This document shows, piece by piece, positions 1 through 8,818 of a stretch of 64,000 nucleotides of DNA. Below the pieces are notes generated by a model that ran no database searches, was not told the origin of the DNA, and was given only the letters and a program-made list of their open reading frames with translations. Positions within the stretch are counted from its first letter, which is position 1, and each line of letters opens with the position of its first letter. A program made the translations under genes and the position numbers. Origin of the DNA: Streptomyces neyagawaensis (GTDB taxonomy: Bacteria > Actinomycetota > Actinomycetes > Streptomycetales > Streptomycetaceae); NCBI RefSeq assembly GCF_023516595.1, contig NZ_JAMGBG010000103.1, positions 1-64,000 of the forward strand. The letters are read 5' to 3'.

Positions 1-94
1 GGCGGCGCTGCTGGCCGCCCGGACGCACGGGCCGGGCGGGGCCGGGCACGCGGCGGCGGGGCGGCTGCCTGCCTGAATCGACCACTTCCGTCAC
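1..94 (-). CDS. ftsI: FtsI/PBP2B transpeptidase, N-terminus only (cut by window edge)
   Basis: Only about 31 codons are inside the window. A GTG at 94-92 overlaps the TGA of ftsL (91-93) and opens a frame rich in Pro and Arg (VTEVVDSGRQPPRRRVPGPA) running off the left edge. In actinobacteria ftsI follows ftsL directly in the division cluster, and Streptomyces FtsI proteins begin with such a basic, proline-rich cytoplasmic tail. The function, septal peptidoglycan transpeptidation, is inferred from position only because the catalytic domain lies outside the window. The GTGA overlap suggests translational coupling to ftsL. Confidence 0.62.
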   Translation of the reverse strand, partial: MTEVVDSGRQPPRRRVPGPARPVRPGGQQRR

Positions 95-762
95 CTGCCG
101 GGGTTCGTCGTGAGCGGGGCGGACCGTGCGGACGGGCCGGTGGGGGTGGGTACGGCTCCGGGGGCGCTGTCCGGGGCGGCACCACGGACGGCTCCTGGGG
201 CGGCACCACGGACTGTTTCGGGGCCGGGGCCCGGAGTCGCCCCGACGCCCGGCGCGGCTCCGGGGGGCCCCGCGGGCGGCGGCGCGGGCGAGTCCGATGG
301 TGAGGGGGTCGGCGTGGGCGTGGGGGCCGGGCCGCCGGCGGACGCGGGGGCGAGTGCCTCGGGCGCGAGGACCAGGGGAAGGCTCGCCGGCGACTGCGGG
401 GCCGCGGGGCTCGGCACGCCCTTGACACGGCCGTCGGGCTCCAGGAAGGCGGGGTCGCCGCCGGGCACCATGCCCAGCTCGCGGGCGCGGCGCTGGAGGG
501 CCTCCGGGGCGGAGTAGGCGTCCACGTCCCGTTGGAGCGCCTGTTCCTCGTCGGTGTAGCTCTTGACGTCGTCCTGGAGGTCGTCGAGCTGGAACGATCC
601 CTCGCTCAGCGCGGAGTTCAGGACGAGGAGGCCGATGAGGCCCCCGCCCAGGAGCACGACGACGAGGAGGACGAACGGGGTGCGGGCGGCCCGGCCGGAG
701 CCGGCGGGCAGGAGCCGCGCGAGCCGGGCGGCGCGGCCCCTCAGTTCGGGTTTCCTGCTCAC
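91..762 (-). CDS. ftsL: FtsL-like septum formation initiator protein
   Basis: A 223-residue bitopic membrane protein. Residues 1-28 are basic and cytoplasmic, 29-49 form one membrane helix (FVLLVVVLLGGGLIGLLVLN), and about 57-97 are a heptad-like extracytoplasmic segment ending in RARELGM, typical of the FtsL/DivIC family that bridges FtsQ and FtsI/FtsW at the septum. Residues from about 115 to the end are a long Pro/Ala/Gly tail with PTPTPTP runs that is not part of the family core. The GTG start follows a GGGAGG site. The gene lies 111 nt downstream of rsmH and overlaps ftsI. Family and context agree; the role of the tail is unknown. Confidence 0.88.
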   Translation of the reverse strand: MSRKPELRGRAARLARLLPAGSGRAARTPFVLLVVVLLGGGLIGLLVLNSALSEGSFQLDDLQDDVKSYTDEEQALQRDVDAYSAPEALQRRARELGMVPGGDPAFLEPDGRVKGVPSPAAPQSPASLPLVLAPEALAPASAGGPAPTPTPTPSPSDSPAPPPAGPPGAAPGVGATPGPGPETVRGAAPGAVRGAAPDSAPGAVPTPTGPSARSAPLTTNPGR

Positions 763-873
763 ACACCCTCCCTGCCAGTTCGCTTCTCGGAGTCACTCCT
801 GGCGCCAGCGAGTTCGGTTCTCGGACCCACCACCGTCCCCTTCACGCACCGTGTTCCGGCCGCCTCGTCCGCC

Positions 874-1830
874 TCACTCGACGTCCTCCCGGATGCGCTC
901 CGCCCCGCGCAGCCGCGCGGGGGCGGCCCGCCGGTTCTCGGCGACCTCTTCCTCCGTGGGAAGTTCGGCACCACGGGTCAGGAGCTTGAGCCGGGGCTGG
1001 TAGCGCTCGGGGACGACCGGCAGTCCGGGAGGCGCGGTGGTGGCGGCGCCCGCCGCGAACACCTGCTTGACGAGGCGGTCTTCGAGCGAGTGGTACGACA
1101 GCACGGCGACCCGGCCGCCGACGGCGAGGGCCTTGACGGCGGCGGGGATCGCCCGCTCCAGCACGGTGAGTTCGCCGTTGACCTCAATGCGCAGTGCCTG
1201 GAAGGTGCGTTTGGCGGGGTTGCCCCCGGTGCGCTTGGCGGCCTGCGGCAGGGCGTCGCGGATCAGTTCGACCAGGCGCGCGCTGTTGCTGAAGGGCTCC
1301 TTCTCGCGCTCGCGCACGATCGCGGAGACGATCCGCTTGGCCTGCTTCTCCTCGCCGTACGCCCTGAGGATCCGGACGAGTTCGCCGGCCGGGTAGGTGT
1401 TGAGGACCTCGGCGGCGCTGATGCCGGTCGTCTGGTCCATGCGCATGTCTAGGGGGGCGTCCTGGGCGTAGGCGAAGCCCCGGTCGGCCTCGTCGAGTTG
1501 CATGGAGGAGACGCCGAGGTCGAAGAGGACGCCCTGGACGTGGGGGACGCCCAGGCGGGCAAGCACGTCGGGGAGTTCGTCGTAGACGGCGTGCACCAGG
1601 GTGGCGCGGTCACCGAAGGGGGCGAGTCGTTCCCCGGAGAGGCGCAGCGCCTCCTTGTCCCGGTCGAGGGCGACGAGCCGGGCCTCGGGGAACCGGGTGA
1701 GGAGCGCCTCGCTGTGGCCGCCGAGCCCGAGGGTGCAGTCGACCACGACGGCGCCGGGCTCCGTGAGGGCCGGTGCCAGCATGTCCAGGCACCGCTGGAG
1801 CATGACGGGGACGTGTCGGCTCTCGGTCAA
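874..1830 (-). CDS. rsmH: 16S rRNA (cytosine-1402-N4)-methyltransferase RsmH (MraW)
   Basis: A 318-residue protein of full family length. It opens with HVPVMLQRCLDML, followed by the AdoMet loop VVDCTLGLGGHSEALL, then GVLFDLGVSSMQLDEADRGF and MRMDQTTG, and late motifs RTFQALRIEVNGEL and LSYHSLEDRLVK, all diagnostic of RsmH. It N4-methylates C1402 in the decoding centre of 16S rRNA. It is the first gene of the division cluster here, followed on the same strand by ftsL and ftsI. The mraZ gene that precedes it in mycobacteria is not present in the roughly 420 nt upstream. Confidence 0.97.
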   Translation of the reverse strand: MTESRHVPVMLQRCLDMLAPALTEPGAVVVDCTLGLGGHSEALLTRFPEARLVALDRDKEALRLSGERLAPFGDRATLVHAVYDELPDVLARLGVPHVQGVLFDLGVSSMQLDEADRGFAYAQDAPLDMRMDQTTGISAAEVLNTYPAGELVRILRAYGEEKQAKRIVSAIVREREKEPFSNSARLVELIRDALPQAAKRTGGNPAKRTFQALRIEVNGELTVLERAIPAAVKALAVGGRVAVLSYHSLEDRLVKQVFAAGAATTAPPGLPVVPERYQPRLKLLTRGAELPTEEEVAENRRAAPARLRGAERIREDVE

Positions 1831-2044
1831 GGGGCCCTCTCAAGTCCGGCGGGCCCGTACGCACCGCCGGGTCCCCGCCCGCTCAGGAAGGGGAGGTCGA
1901 CCGGCGCCGGAAGTGCCGGCCGACCGGGAGCGGGAGGAGGCCGAGCCGTACGTACGCGCCGCGCACGCGGGGAGATGCCGGGCAGTGACCGGATCTCTGG
2001 GGTATGTCAGTCGAGCAGGGGGTCCTCGCCTCCCGCTCCGCGTC

Positions 2045-2072
2045 ACTTTAGTCCACGGCCCCTCGCGGTCAA
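2045..2072 (-). promoter_or_regulatory. Candidate promoter for the rsmH-ftsL-ftsI operon
   Basis: On the minus strand TTGACC (2072-2067) and TAAAGT (2050-2045) are separated by 16 nt, close to the principal sigma factor pattern, leaving a leader of about 200 nt before rsmH. The rest of the 1831-2249 gap holds no ORF with coding character. It ends near 2170 in a more A/T-rich stretch that probably carries the carbonic anhydrase promoter. Confidence 0.45.
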
Positions 2073-2249
2073 TCAACCGGCCTGCGCGTCGCGACGCCGC
2101 CCTCGAAGCGAAGCCCGGAAAGCCGAGAAATCACTCGGAGTGGTGCAATCCCGCCACCCCTGTGGGTTACCTCACAACAACCCTCAATGACGTTCTTTGT
2201 CCCCTCTCACAGAGCGCCATCGGCACGCGTGACCAGTACCGTCATGGCT

Positions 2250-2795
2250 ATGACGACCTCCGCATCAGTTCCTACCGAATCCGAAGGCGCCATAAGCGGC
2301 GACACCGTCACCGACCGGCTGGTCGAGGCCAACGGGCGGTACGCCGCGGCGTTCACCGACCCCGGCATGGACGCCCGCCCCGTCCTGCGTGTCGCCGTCG
2401 TGGCCTGCATGGATGCCCGCCTCGACCTGCACGCCGCGCTCGGCCTCGAACTGGGCGACTGCCACACCATCCGCAACGCGGGCGGCGTGGTCACGGACGA
2501 CGTGATCCGCTCCCTCACCATCAGCCAGCGCAAGCTGGGCACCCGCAGCATCGTGCTGATCCACCACACCGGCTGTGGCCTGGAGGCCCTCACCGAGGAC
2601 TTCCGCACCGAGCTGGAGGCGGAGGTCGGCCAGCGTCCGGCCTGGGCCGTGGAGTCCTTCCGGGATGTCGACCAGGACGTACGGCAGTCCATGCAGCGGG
2701 TGCGGACCAACCCGTTCCTGCTGCACACCGACGACGTGCGCGGTTTCGTCTTCGACGTGAAGACGGGTCTGCTGCGTGAGGTCGGCGCGGCCTGA
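2250..2795 (+). CDS. Beta-class carbonic anhydrase
   Basis: Interconverts CO2 and bicarbonate. The 181-residue product has the zinc ligands of the beta class: C53 in ACMDAR (with D55 and R57 as the Asp-Arg dyad), then H106 and C109 in HHTGCG. DCHTIRNAGG between them is also typical. Length fits the short type II beta enzymes such as mycobacterial Rv1284. No Shine-Dalgarno site precedes either candidate ATG (2244 or 2250). I chose 2250 because TACCGT at 2237-2242 could be a -10 box placing the transcript start at that ATG (leaderless). The gene stands alone, divergent from rsmH. Confidence 0.9.
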   Translation: MTTSASVPTESEGAISGDTVTDRLVEANGRYAAAFTDPGMDARPVLRVAVVACMDARLDLHAALGLELGDCHTIRNAGGVVTDDVIRSLTISQRKLGTRSIVLIHHTGCGLEALTEDFRTELEAEVGQRPAWAVESFRDVDQDVRQSMQRVRTNPFLLHTDDVRGFVFDVKTGLLREVGAA

Positions 2796-2833
2796 GCGGC
2801 GTCGAACCGGCCTCCGCACCTGCTCCGCCGCCA

Positions 2834-2860
2834 CCCCGGACGGTCTTCCGCCGTCCGGGG
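2834..2860 (+). terminator. Stem-loop after carbonic anhydrase
   Basis: A perfect 10-bp inverted repeat (2834-2843 with 2851-2860) around a 7-nt loop, followed by TTCCTGTC, 39 nt past the stop codon. It has no long T-run, as is usual for Streptomyces terminators. Confidence 0.7.
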
Positions 2861-3078
2861 TTCCTGTCAATCGCCTGGCACCTTGGCGCTCAATACGGTG
2901 TGAGCCTGACAAATAGTCGACCGTTATCCACAGGCGAGTGACACGAATCGGTAACGGCAGCAAGAATGCACGTGTGGCAACACGCGGAACTGTTCGCGCG
3001 TGGTGCCCGTGTTTCGGGGTGGGCCGGTCCGCATCGCAGAGCGTCGGCCCGGAGAAAGAACGGGCCGAGGAGGGCCGG

Positions 3079-4119
3079 GTGACGACCTATGACGATCGAG
3101 CGAGCCTCACTGATCTGACCAGCACTGTGGAGCGAGTCCGCAGTTCGGTCGAGGCGGTGATCGAGGGCAAGCCTGAGGTCGTACGGCTTTCGCTGACAGT
3201 GCTGCTCGCCGAGGGACATCTTCTGATCGAGGATGTCCCCGGCGTCGGCAAGACCATGCTGGCCAAGGCGCTGGCACGGTCCATCGACTGTTCGGTACGG
3301 CGTATCCAGTTCACGCCGGACCTGCTGCCGTCGGACATCACGGGTGTGTCCATCTGGGACCAGCAGCGCAAGGAGTTCGAGTTCAAGCCGGGCGCGATCT
3401 TCTCGCAGATCGTGATCGGCGACGAGATCAACCGCGCGTCGCCGAAGACGCAGTCCGCGCTGCTGGAGTCCCTGGAGGAGCGCCAGGTCACCATCGACGG
3501 ACACACCTACGAGCTGCCCCACCCCTTCATGGTGGTGGCCACGCAGAACCCCGTCGAGATGGAGGGCACCTACCCGCTTCCCGAGGCCCAGCGGGACCGC
3601 TTCATGGCCCGGGTCTCCGTCGGCTACCCCAGCCCGGAGGCCGAGCTCCAGATGCTGGACGTCCACGGCGGCGTCTCGCCCCTGGAGGACATGCAGCCGG
3701 TGGCCCACGCCCATGACATCGTGAAGCTGATCGAGGCCGTCCGCGGCGTGCACGTCGCGGAGACGGTCCGGCGCTACGCGGTGGACCTGGTCGGCGCCAC
3801 CCGCACCCACCCCGACCTCAGACTCGGTGCCTCGCCGCGCGCCACGCTGCATCTGCTGCGCGCGGCGAAGGCGACCGCCGCCCTGAGCGGCCGGGAGTAC
3901 GCGCTGCCGGACGACATCCAGTCCCTGGCGGTGGCGGTCCTCGCGCACCGGCTGCTGCCCACCGCCCAGGCCCAGCTCAACCGCCGCACGCCCGAGCAGG
4001 TCGTCCAGGAGATCCTGCAGCGCACGCCCGTGCCGCAGGCCGCGCCGCCGCAGGCCGGCTTCGGCGCGGTCCGCTCGGCGCCCGCGTATCCGCAGCAGCC
4101 GCCGCGGAGGCTTGGATGA
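3079..4119 (+). CDS. MoxR-family AAA+ ATPase
   Basis: A 346-residue AAA+ chaperone of the MoxR/RavA class. Walker A is DVPGVGKTM at about 52-60, Walker B is IVIGDEINRAS, and ATQNPVEMEGTYPLPEAQRDRF carries sensor 1 and the family signature. The C-terminal lid ends in a Pro/Ala-rich tail. MoxR ATPases are thought to assemble or activate partner proteins with VWA or DUF58 domains, and the DUF58 gene follows with a 4-nt ATGA overlap. The GTG start at 3079 is set by GAGGAGG six nt upstream; the reading frame is open further upstream but has no coding character there. First gene of a three-gene operon. Confidence 0.92.
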   Translation: MTTYDDRASLTDLTSTVERVRSSVEAVIEGKPEVVRLSLTVLLAEGHLLIEDVPGVGKTMLAKALARSIDCSVRRIQFTPDLLPSDITGVSIWDQQRKEFEFKPGAIFSQIVIGDEINRASPKTQSALLESLEERQVTIDGHTYELPHPFMVVATQNPVEMEGTYPLPEAQRDRFMARVSVGYPSPEAELQMLDVHGGVSPLEDMQPVAHAHDIVKLIEAVRGVHVAETVRRYAVDLVGATRTHPDLRLGASPRATLHLLRAAKATAALSGREYALPDDIQSLAVAVLAHRLLPTAQAQLNRRTPEQVVQEILQRTPVPQAAPPQAGFGAVRSAPAYPQQPPRRLG

Positions 4120-5480
4120 CCACCGCGGGGCCCGCTCCCACCCCGGAGCAGGACAAGGGCGGGCTGCGCACGGCTCTCGCCGGGCTCACCACACGCGGGC
4201 GCTCCTTCCTCGCCGCCGGAGTGGCGGCCGCGATATGCGCGTACGTCCTCGGGCAGAGCGATCTGCTCCGGGTCGGCCTGCTGCTCGCCGTACTGCCGCT
4301 GGTGTGCGCGACCGTGCTGTACCGCACCCGCTACCGGGTCGCGGGCAGCCGCCGTCTCTCCCCCGCGCGGGTGCCCGCCGGCAGCGAGGCCCGCGTCCAC
4401 CTGCGGATGGACAACGTCTCGCGACTGCCCACCGGGCTGCTGATGCTGCAGGACCGGGTGCCGTACGTGCTCGGTCCGCGTCCCCGGTTCGTCCTGGACC
4501 GGGTCGAGGCGGGCGGCCGACGCGAGGTGTCGTACCGCGTCCGCTCCGATCTGCGCGGCCGCTACCCCTTGGGCCCGCTCCAGCTGCGGCTGACCGATCC
4601 CTTCGGGATGTGCGAGCTGACCCGGTCCTTCTCCACGTTCGACACCCTGACGGTGATCCCGCGCGTGGAGGCGCTGCCGCCGGTGCGGCTGAGCGGTGAG
4701 GCGAAGGGGTACGGCGACGGCCGGCAGCGCTCGCTGGCGCTGGCGGGCGAGGACGACGTGATCCCGCGCGGTTACCGGCGCGGCGACGATCTGCGCCGGG
4801 TGCACTGGCGCTCCACCGCCCGCTACGGCGAGCTGATGGTGCGCCGCGAGGAGCAACCGCAGCGCGCCCGCTGCACCGTCCTGCTGGACACCCGGGCCGT
4901 GGCCTATCTGGGCGCGGGCCCCGACTCGGCCTTCGAGTGGGCCGTCTCGGGCGCCGCGTCCATGCTGGTGCACATGCTCGAACGGGGTTACTCCGTACGA
5001 CTGTTGACGGACACCGGCAGTTCGGTGCCGGGCGAGGGCGCCGACGGCTTCGCGGGCTCCAGCCAGGAGTCCGCCGACGCGGCCGGCCTGATGATGGACA
5101 CCCTCGCAGTGGTCGACCAGTCCGACGGTACGAGCCTGTCCTCCGCGTACGACGTGCTGCGCGGGGGCAACGAGGGGCTGCTGGTCGCCTTCCTCGGCGA
5201 CCTCGACGAGGAGCAGGCGGGGCTGATCGGCAGGATGCGCCGGCGCAGCGGCGGGGCGATCGCGTTCCTGCTGGACAGCGAGACATGGACCCGTGAGTCG
5301 GGCGAGGTGCCCGCCGCGGGCGGTGAGAGCGCGGGCGAGGAGTCGCTGCGCCTGCTGCACGAGGCGGGCTGGACGGCGCTGGGCGTGCCGCGCGGCGCCT
5401 CGCTGACGGACCTGTGGCGCCAGGCGGACCGGCAGCGCGCCGGCCTGGTGTCCGGGCTCGGGACGGAGGGACGGTCATGA
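4116..5480 (+). CDS. DUF58 domain membrane protein
   Basis: A 454-residue protein with two N-terminal membrane helices (near 27-45 and 50-67), an extended beta-rich segment, and the DUF58 core around 215-245 (YRRGDDLRRVHWRSTARYG) followed by a VWA-like region. DUF58 proteins are the usual partners of MoxR ATPases. The start overlaps the MoxR stop (ATGA) and its own stop overlaps the transglutaminase start, so the three are probably translated together. The biochemical role is not established; an envelope function is inferred from the transglutaminase neighbour. Confidence 0.88.
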   Translation: MTTAGPAPTPEQDKGGLRTALAGLTTRGRSFLAAGVAAAICAYVLGQSDLLRVGLLLAVLPLVCATVLYRTRYRVAGSRRLSPARVPAGSEARVHLRMDNVSRLPTGLLMLQDRVPYVLGPRPRFVLDRVEAGGRREVSYRVRSDLRGRYPLGPLQLRLTDPFGMCELTRSFSTFDTLTVIPRVEALPPVRLSGEAKGYGDGRQRSLALAGEDDVIPRGYRRGDDLRRVHWRSTARYGELMVRREEQPQRARCTVLLDTRAVAYLGAGPDSAFEWAVSGAASMLVHMLERGYSVRLLTDTGSSVPGEGADGFAGSSQESADAAGLMMDTLAVVDQSDGTSLSSAYDVLRGGNEGLLVAFLGDLDEEQAGLIGRMRRRSGGAIAFLLDSETWTRESGEVPAAGGESAGEESLRLLHEAGWTALGVPRGASLTDLWRQADRQRAGLVSGLGTEGRS

Positions 5481-7894
5481 GCGGTCGGGCGAGGCTGGCG
5501 CTGTGCGCCTGGGCCGCCACGATCATGACGGCGTGCACCCTGCTGCCGCTGGTGGACCCGGAGACGTGGATCTTCCAGGCGGCCGTGATGCTGGCCGTAC
5601 AGAGCGGCGTGGGAGCGCTCGCCCGGCGGGTGCCGCTGGCCCGGGCGCTGACGGTGGCCGCGCAGGCCCTGGTCACGCTGGCGATGCTGACCCTGGTCTT
5701 CGCCCGGCAGCAGGCCGTCGCCGGGCTGTTCCCGGGCCCGGAGGCGTTCCAGCACTTCGGTTCGCTGCTGCGGAGCGGTGCCGACGACGTCAGCCGGTAC
5801 GCCATCCCGGCGCCGATGACGGACGGCATCCAGCTGATGGTGATCGGCGGTGTCCTGGTCATCGGCCTCATGGTCGACGCGCTCGCGGTGACGTTCCGCA
5901 GCGCGGCCCCGGCCGGTCTGCCGCTGCTGGCGCTCTACTCGGTGGCGGCGGGGCTGTCGGACGGCGCCGCGTGGCTGTTCTTCCTGATCGCCTCCGTGGG
6001 CTATCTGACGCTGCTGCTGGCCGAGAGCCGCGACCGTCTCTCGCAGTGGGGCCGGGTCTTCGGCGGCGCGGCGCGCGCCCCCGGCATGGAGACCGGTGGC
6101 GCCGTCGCCCCGGTGCGCACCGGGCGGCGGATCGGCGCGGTCGCGCTGGGCATCGCCCTGGTGGTGCCGCTGGGGCTGCCCGCCCTCGACGGCGGACTGC
6201 TGGGCGGCGCGGGCGGTGGGATCGGCGCGGGCTCGGGGGGCGGCGGCACGATCTCCGCGGTGAACCCGCTGGTCCAGCTGAGCGAGAGCCTGAACGTCGA
6301 CCGGGACCGCCAGGTCCTGTCGTACCGCACGAACACCGACAACATCCAGGAGATGTATCTGCGGATCGTCTCCCTGGACGACTTCGACGGCACCTCCTGG
6401 AAGCCCACCGAGCGGTCCATCACCGGTGTCCCGGACGACTTCGGCACGCCGAACGGCCTGGGGCCCGACGTCAAGCGGAACGAGATCGAGACCCGGATAG
6501 CGTCGGCGAAGGACTACGCGCAGAACTGGCTGCCGATGCCGTATCCGGTGACGTCGGTGGACATCGACGGCGACTGGCGGTACGAGCCGGTGGGGCGCAC
6601 GCTCGTCGGCGACCACGGTCAGGACACCAAGGGCGCGCAGTACACGGTCAAGAGCCTGATCGTGCGGCCGACCGCGAAGCAGCTGGCCGCGGCGCCGGAG
6701 CCGCCGCCGGCGCTGAAGCGGGAGTACACCGAGGTACCTCCGTCGCTGCCGCCGGTGGTGGCGCGGACCGCCCGCAAGATCACGGCGGGCTCGGCGAACG
6801 ACTACGAGCGGGCGGTGAAGCTCCAGGACTGGTTCGCGTTCAGCGGCGAGTTCACCTATGACACCGAGGTGCAGAGCGGGACCGGCTCGCGGGCGATCGC
6901 CCGGTTCCTCGACGAGAAGGAGGGCTTCTGCGTCCACTTCTCGTTCGCGATGGCCTCCATGGCCCGCACGCTGGGCATTCCGGCCCGGGTCGCGGTGGGC
7001 TTCACCCCCGGCACGCCGGAGGCGAACGGTGCGATGTCGGTGGGACTGCGTGACGCGCACGCCTGGCCGGAGCTGTACTTCGAGGGCGTGGGCTGGACCC
7101 GCTTCGAGCCGACCCCGAACCGGGGCACGACCCCCGAGTACACGCAGCCCGAGTCGTCCGGTGACAACGGTCTGCCCGATGTGCCGCGGCCTTCGGAGTC
7201 GTCGTCCTCGGAGCCGTCCGCGCAGCCCTCGGAGAGCGAGAGCTGCACGGCGCAGCAGGTGCGCCTGGAGGGCGGCTGCTCTTCCGAGTCGGCGGCGGCC
7301 CTGCCGGGTTCCGACGACGAGGAGCGCGGGTTCTGGGGGCTGGTGTTCTTCTCCCCCTGGACGCTGCTGATCGTCCCCGGGGCGCTCGCGCTGTTCGCCC
7401 TTCCGCTGCTGCCGATGCTGTGGCGGATGCGGATGCGGTCCGTGCGGCTGGGCGCTCACGGGCGGACGCCCGCCGAGGCGGCGGCTCATGCTCTGGGGGT
7501 CTGGCAGGAGGTGACGGACACGGCGTGGGACTACGGGATCGCGCCGGACGAGTCGCAGACGCCTCGCAGGGCCGCCGCGCGGATCGTGCGGCTGGGGCGG
7601 CTCGAACCGCAGGCCGAGGCGGCGGTGCACCGGCTGGCGGCGGCCGTGGAGCAGGTGCTCTACGCTCCGCAACCGCAGGTGCCGGCGGGGCTCGCCCAGG
7701 ACGCGCACGAGGTGGCGGCCGGGCTGCGGGCCCAGGTCGGCCGCTGGCCCCACCTGCGGGCGCTCTTCCTGCCCCGTTCCACCGTCCGCGTGATCTGGGC
7801 GGTTTCGGCCCGCTGGTCGGCTCTCACGACCGAACTGGCGGCCCGTCGCCCGACCCTGCGCCGGCCGTCGGCCCCGACCGGTCAGAACAACTGA
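5477..7894 (+). CDS. Transglutaminase-like membrane protein (TgpA type)
   Basis: An 805-residue protein with several N-terminal membrane helices, an N-terminal soluble region, a transglutaminase-like domain, a Ser/Glu-rich linker near 570-610, one more helix near 626-647 and a cytoplasmic C-terminal DUF4129-like tail. The transglutaminase Cys is C485 in GFCVHFSFAMA and the His is H528 in DAHAW, with the downstream EPTP motif typical of the fold. The substrate is unknown. The ATG at 5477 overlaps the DUF58 stop by ATGA; the frame opens earlier at 5414 but only inside the DUF58 gene. Third gene of the MoxR-DUF58-transglutaminase operon, likely acting on the cell envelope. Confidence 0.9.
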   Translation: MSGRARLALCAWAATIMTACTLLPLVDPETWIFQAAVMLAVQSGVGALARRVPLARALTVAAQALVTLAMLTLVFARQQAVAGLFPGPEAFQHFGSLLRSGADDVSRYAIPAPMTDGIQLMVIGGVLVIGLMVDALAVTFRSAAPAGLPLLALYSVAAGLSDGAAWLFFLIASVGYLTLLLAESRDRLSQWGRVFGGAARAPGMETGGAVAPVRTGRRIGAVALGIALVVPLGLPALDGGLLGGAGGGIGAGSGGGGTISAVNPLVQLSESLNVDRDRQVLSYRTNTDNIQEMYLRIVSLDDFDGTSWKPTERSITGVPDDFGTPNGLGPDVKRNEIETRIASAKDYAQNWLPMPYPVTSVDIDGDWRYEPVGRTLVGDHGQDTKGAQYTVKSLIVRPTAKQLAAAPEPPPALKREYTEVPPSLPPVVARTARKITAGSANDYERAVKLQDWFAFSGEFTYDTEVQSGTGSRAIARFLDEKEGFCVHFSFAMASMARTLGIPARVAVGFTPGTPEANGAMSVGLRDAHAWPELYFEGVGWTRFEPTPNRGTTPEYTQPESSGDNGLPDVPRPSESSSSEPSAQPSESESCTAQQVRLEGGCSSESAAALPGSDDEERGFWGLVFFSPWTLLIVPGALALFALPLLPMLWRMRMRSVRLGAHGRTPAEAAAHALGVWQEVTDTAWDYGIAPDESQTPRRAAARIVRLGRLEPQAEAAVHRLAAAVEQVLYAPQPQVPAGLAQDAHEVAAGLRAQVGRWPHLRALFLPRSTVRVIWAVSARWSALTTELAARRPTLRRPSAPTGQNN

Positions 7895-7917
7895 GGGCCT
7901 GGTCCGACCTGGGTCCG

Positions 7918-7963
7918 CATGAGTCTGCCCCCACCAGGCGAAGCCGGTGGGGGCAGACTCATG
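7918..7963 (+). terminator. Strong stem-loop closing the MoxR operon
   Basis: A perfect 18-bp inverted repeat (7918-7935 with 7946-7963) around a 10-nt loop, 24 nt past the transglutaminase stop. No T-run follows. Confidence 0.8.
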
Positions 7964-8063
7964 TCGGGGCCGGGCCGGGGCGGGGCCGCTGCCGGGGCCG
8001 GGGCGCGTGGGTCGGCGGACGGCGGCGCGTGGCGCCCGCCCGGCGTTCGATTGTGGGCGTGCG

Positions 8064-8098
8064 TGAAGGGTGACCGCCCTGAGGGCGGTCACCCTTCA
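8064..8098 (-). terminator. Stem-loop after the DUF3040 gene
   Basis: 17-bp perfect arms at 8064-8080 and 8082-8098, so in practice the loop is the central few bases. It lies about 40 nt beyond the DUF3040 stop on the minus strand, between two convergent transcripts, and may serve both. Confidence 0.75.
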
Positions 8099-8139
8099 TC
8101 TGTCTTCAGGTCTGGCGTGGAGTCCGGCAACCCGGGGGC

Positions 8140-8541
8140 TCAGTGGCCGCCCTGCTCGTCGCGGCGGCGCTGCCAGCGCTGTTCGATTCGATCCATCATG
8201 GAGCGGCGCTGTCGTGTCTGACGACGGGCACCGGCGGAGCCTGTGGGAGCGGTGGGCTGCTCACCCGGCTTGGGGGCCTTGCGCCAACCGGTGACGGCGA
8301 GCACGGCGCAGCCCAGCATGACGAGGAATCCCACCACGCTGACCCAGATCTGCTGTGCGACCATTCCGGCCATGAGGAGCGCGATACCCACCAGAAAGCC
8401 CGCGACCGCCTGGTAGACCCGCCGCCGGGTGTACGTACGCAGCCCGCTTCCCTCAAGCGCTGACGCGAACTTGGGATCTTCGGCGTACAGCGCTCGCTCC
8501 ATCTGCTCGAGCATGCGCTGCTCGTGCTCTGAGAGCGGCAC
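8140..8541 (-). CDS. DUF3040 small membrane protein
   Basis: A 133-residue protein starting MPLSEHEQRMLEQMERAL, the hallmark of DUF3040, with two membrane helices at about 43-62 and 65-86 and a basic cytoplasmic tail rich in Arg and Gln. DUF3040 proteins are widespread in actinobacteria and of unknown function. In mycobacteria a member lies close to the same division cluster, which supports vertical inheritance of the neighbourhood. The 277 nt upstream (8542-8818) hold its promoter region and no other gene that I can support. Confidence 0.88.
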   Translation of the reverse strand: MPLSEHEQRMLEQMERALYAEDPKFASALEGSGLRTYTRRRVYQAVAGFLVGIALLMAGMVAQQIWVSVVGFLVMLGCAVLAVTGWRKAPKPGEQPTAPTGSAGARRQTRQRRSMMDRIEQRWQRRRDEQGGH

Positions 8542-8818
8542 GGAGTCCTCCTCATCGTGCGGTCGCCGGAGCGACCCGGGGGGTCCTCTTCAGGATAGGC
8601 AGGGAATCGCCCCCTTGAAACCCGCCCCTCTACGCCAATTCGCCAACCGGAACCCGCCATGGCACCCCGACTCGCTGAGGTGTGGATTCCCCAGCGAGCG
8701 GCCCGTCATGCCGGACGGTCTCCCTCGATCATACGGCTCCGAGCGCCCGATCGGGGGGCCTGTGGCGTACTCCATCCGCCGCCGCGTCCCTGATCAGGGG
8801 GCACGGCACAGGAGACGC

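Noticed and set aside
532..1452. Long plus-strand ORF opposite rsmH
   Set aside because: It is a shadow frame of rsmH with no domain similarity; the minus frame carries all RsmH motifs.
1831..2249. Expected mraZ gene upstream of rsmH
   Set aside because: No frame encodes MraZ motifs in this gap; the gene appears absent from the locus.
2924..2932. Replication origin
   Set aside because: There is one DnaA box only, with no cluster, no dnaA or dnaN gene nearby.
4988..8092. 1034-codon minus-strand ORF opposite the transglutaminase
   Set aside because: It is antisense to the DUF58 and transglutaminase genes, and made of Arg/Gln/His runs without any domain.
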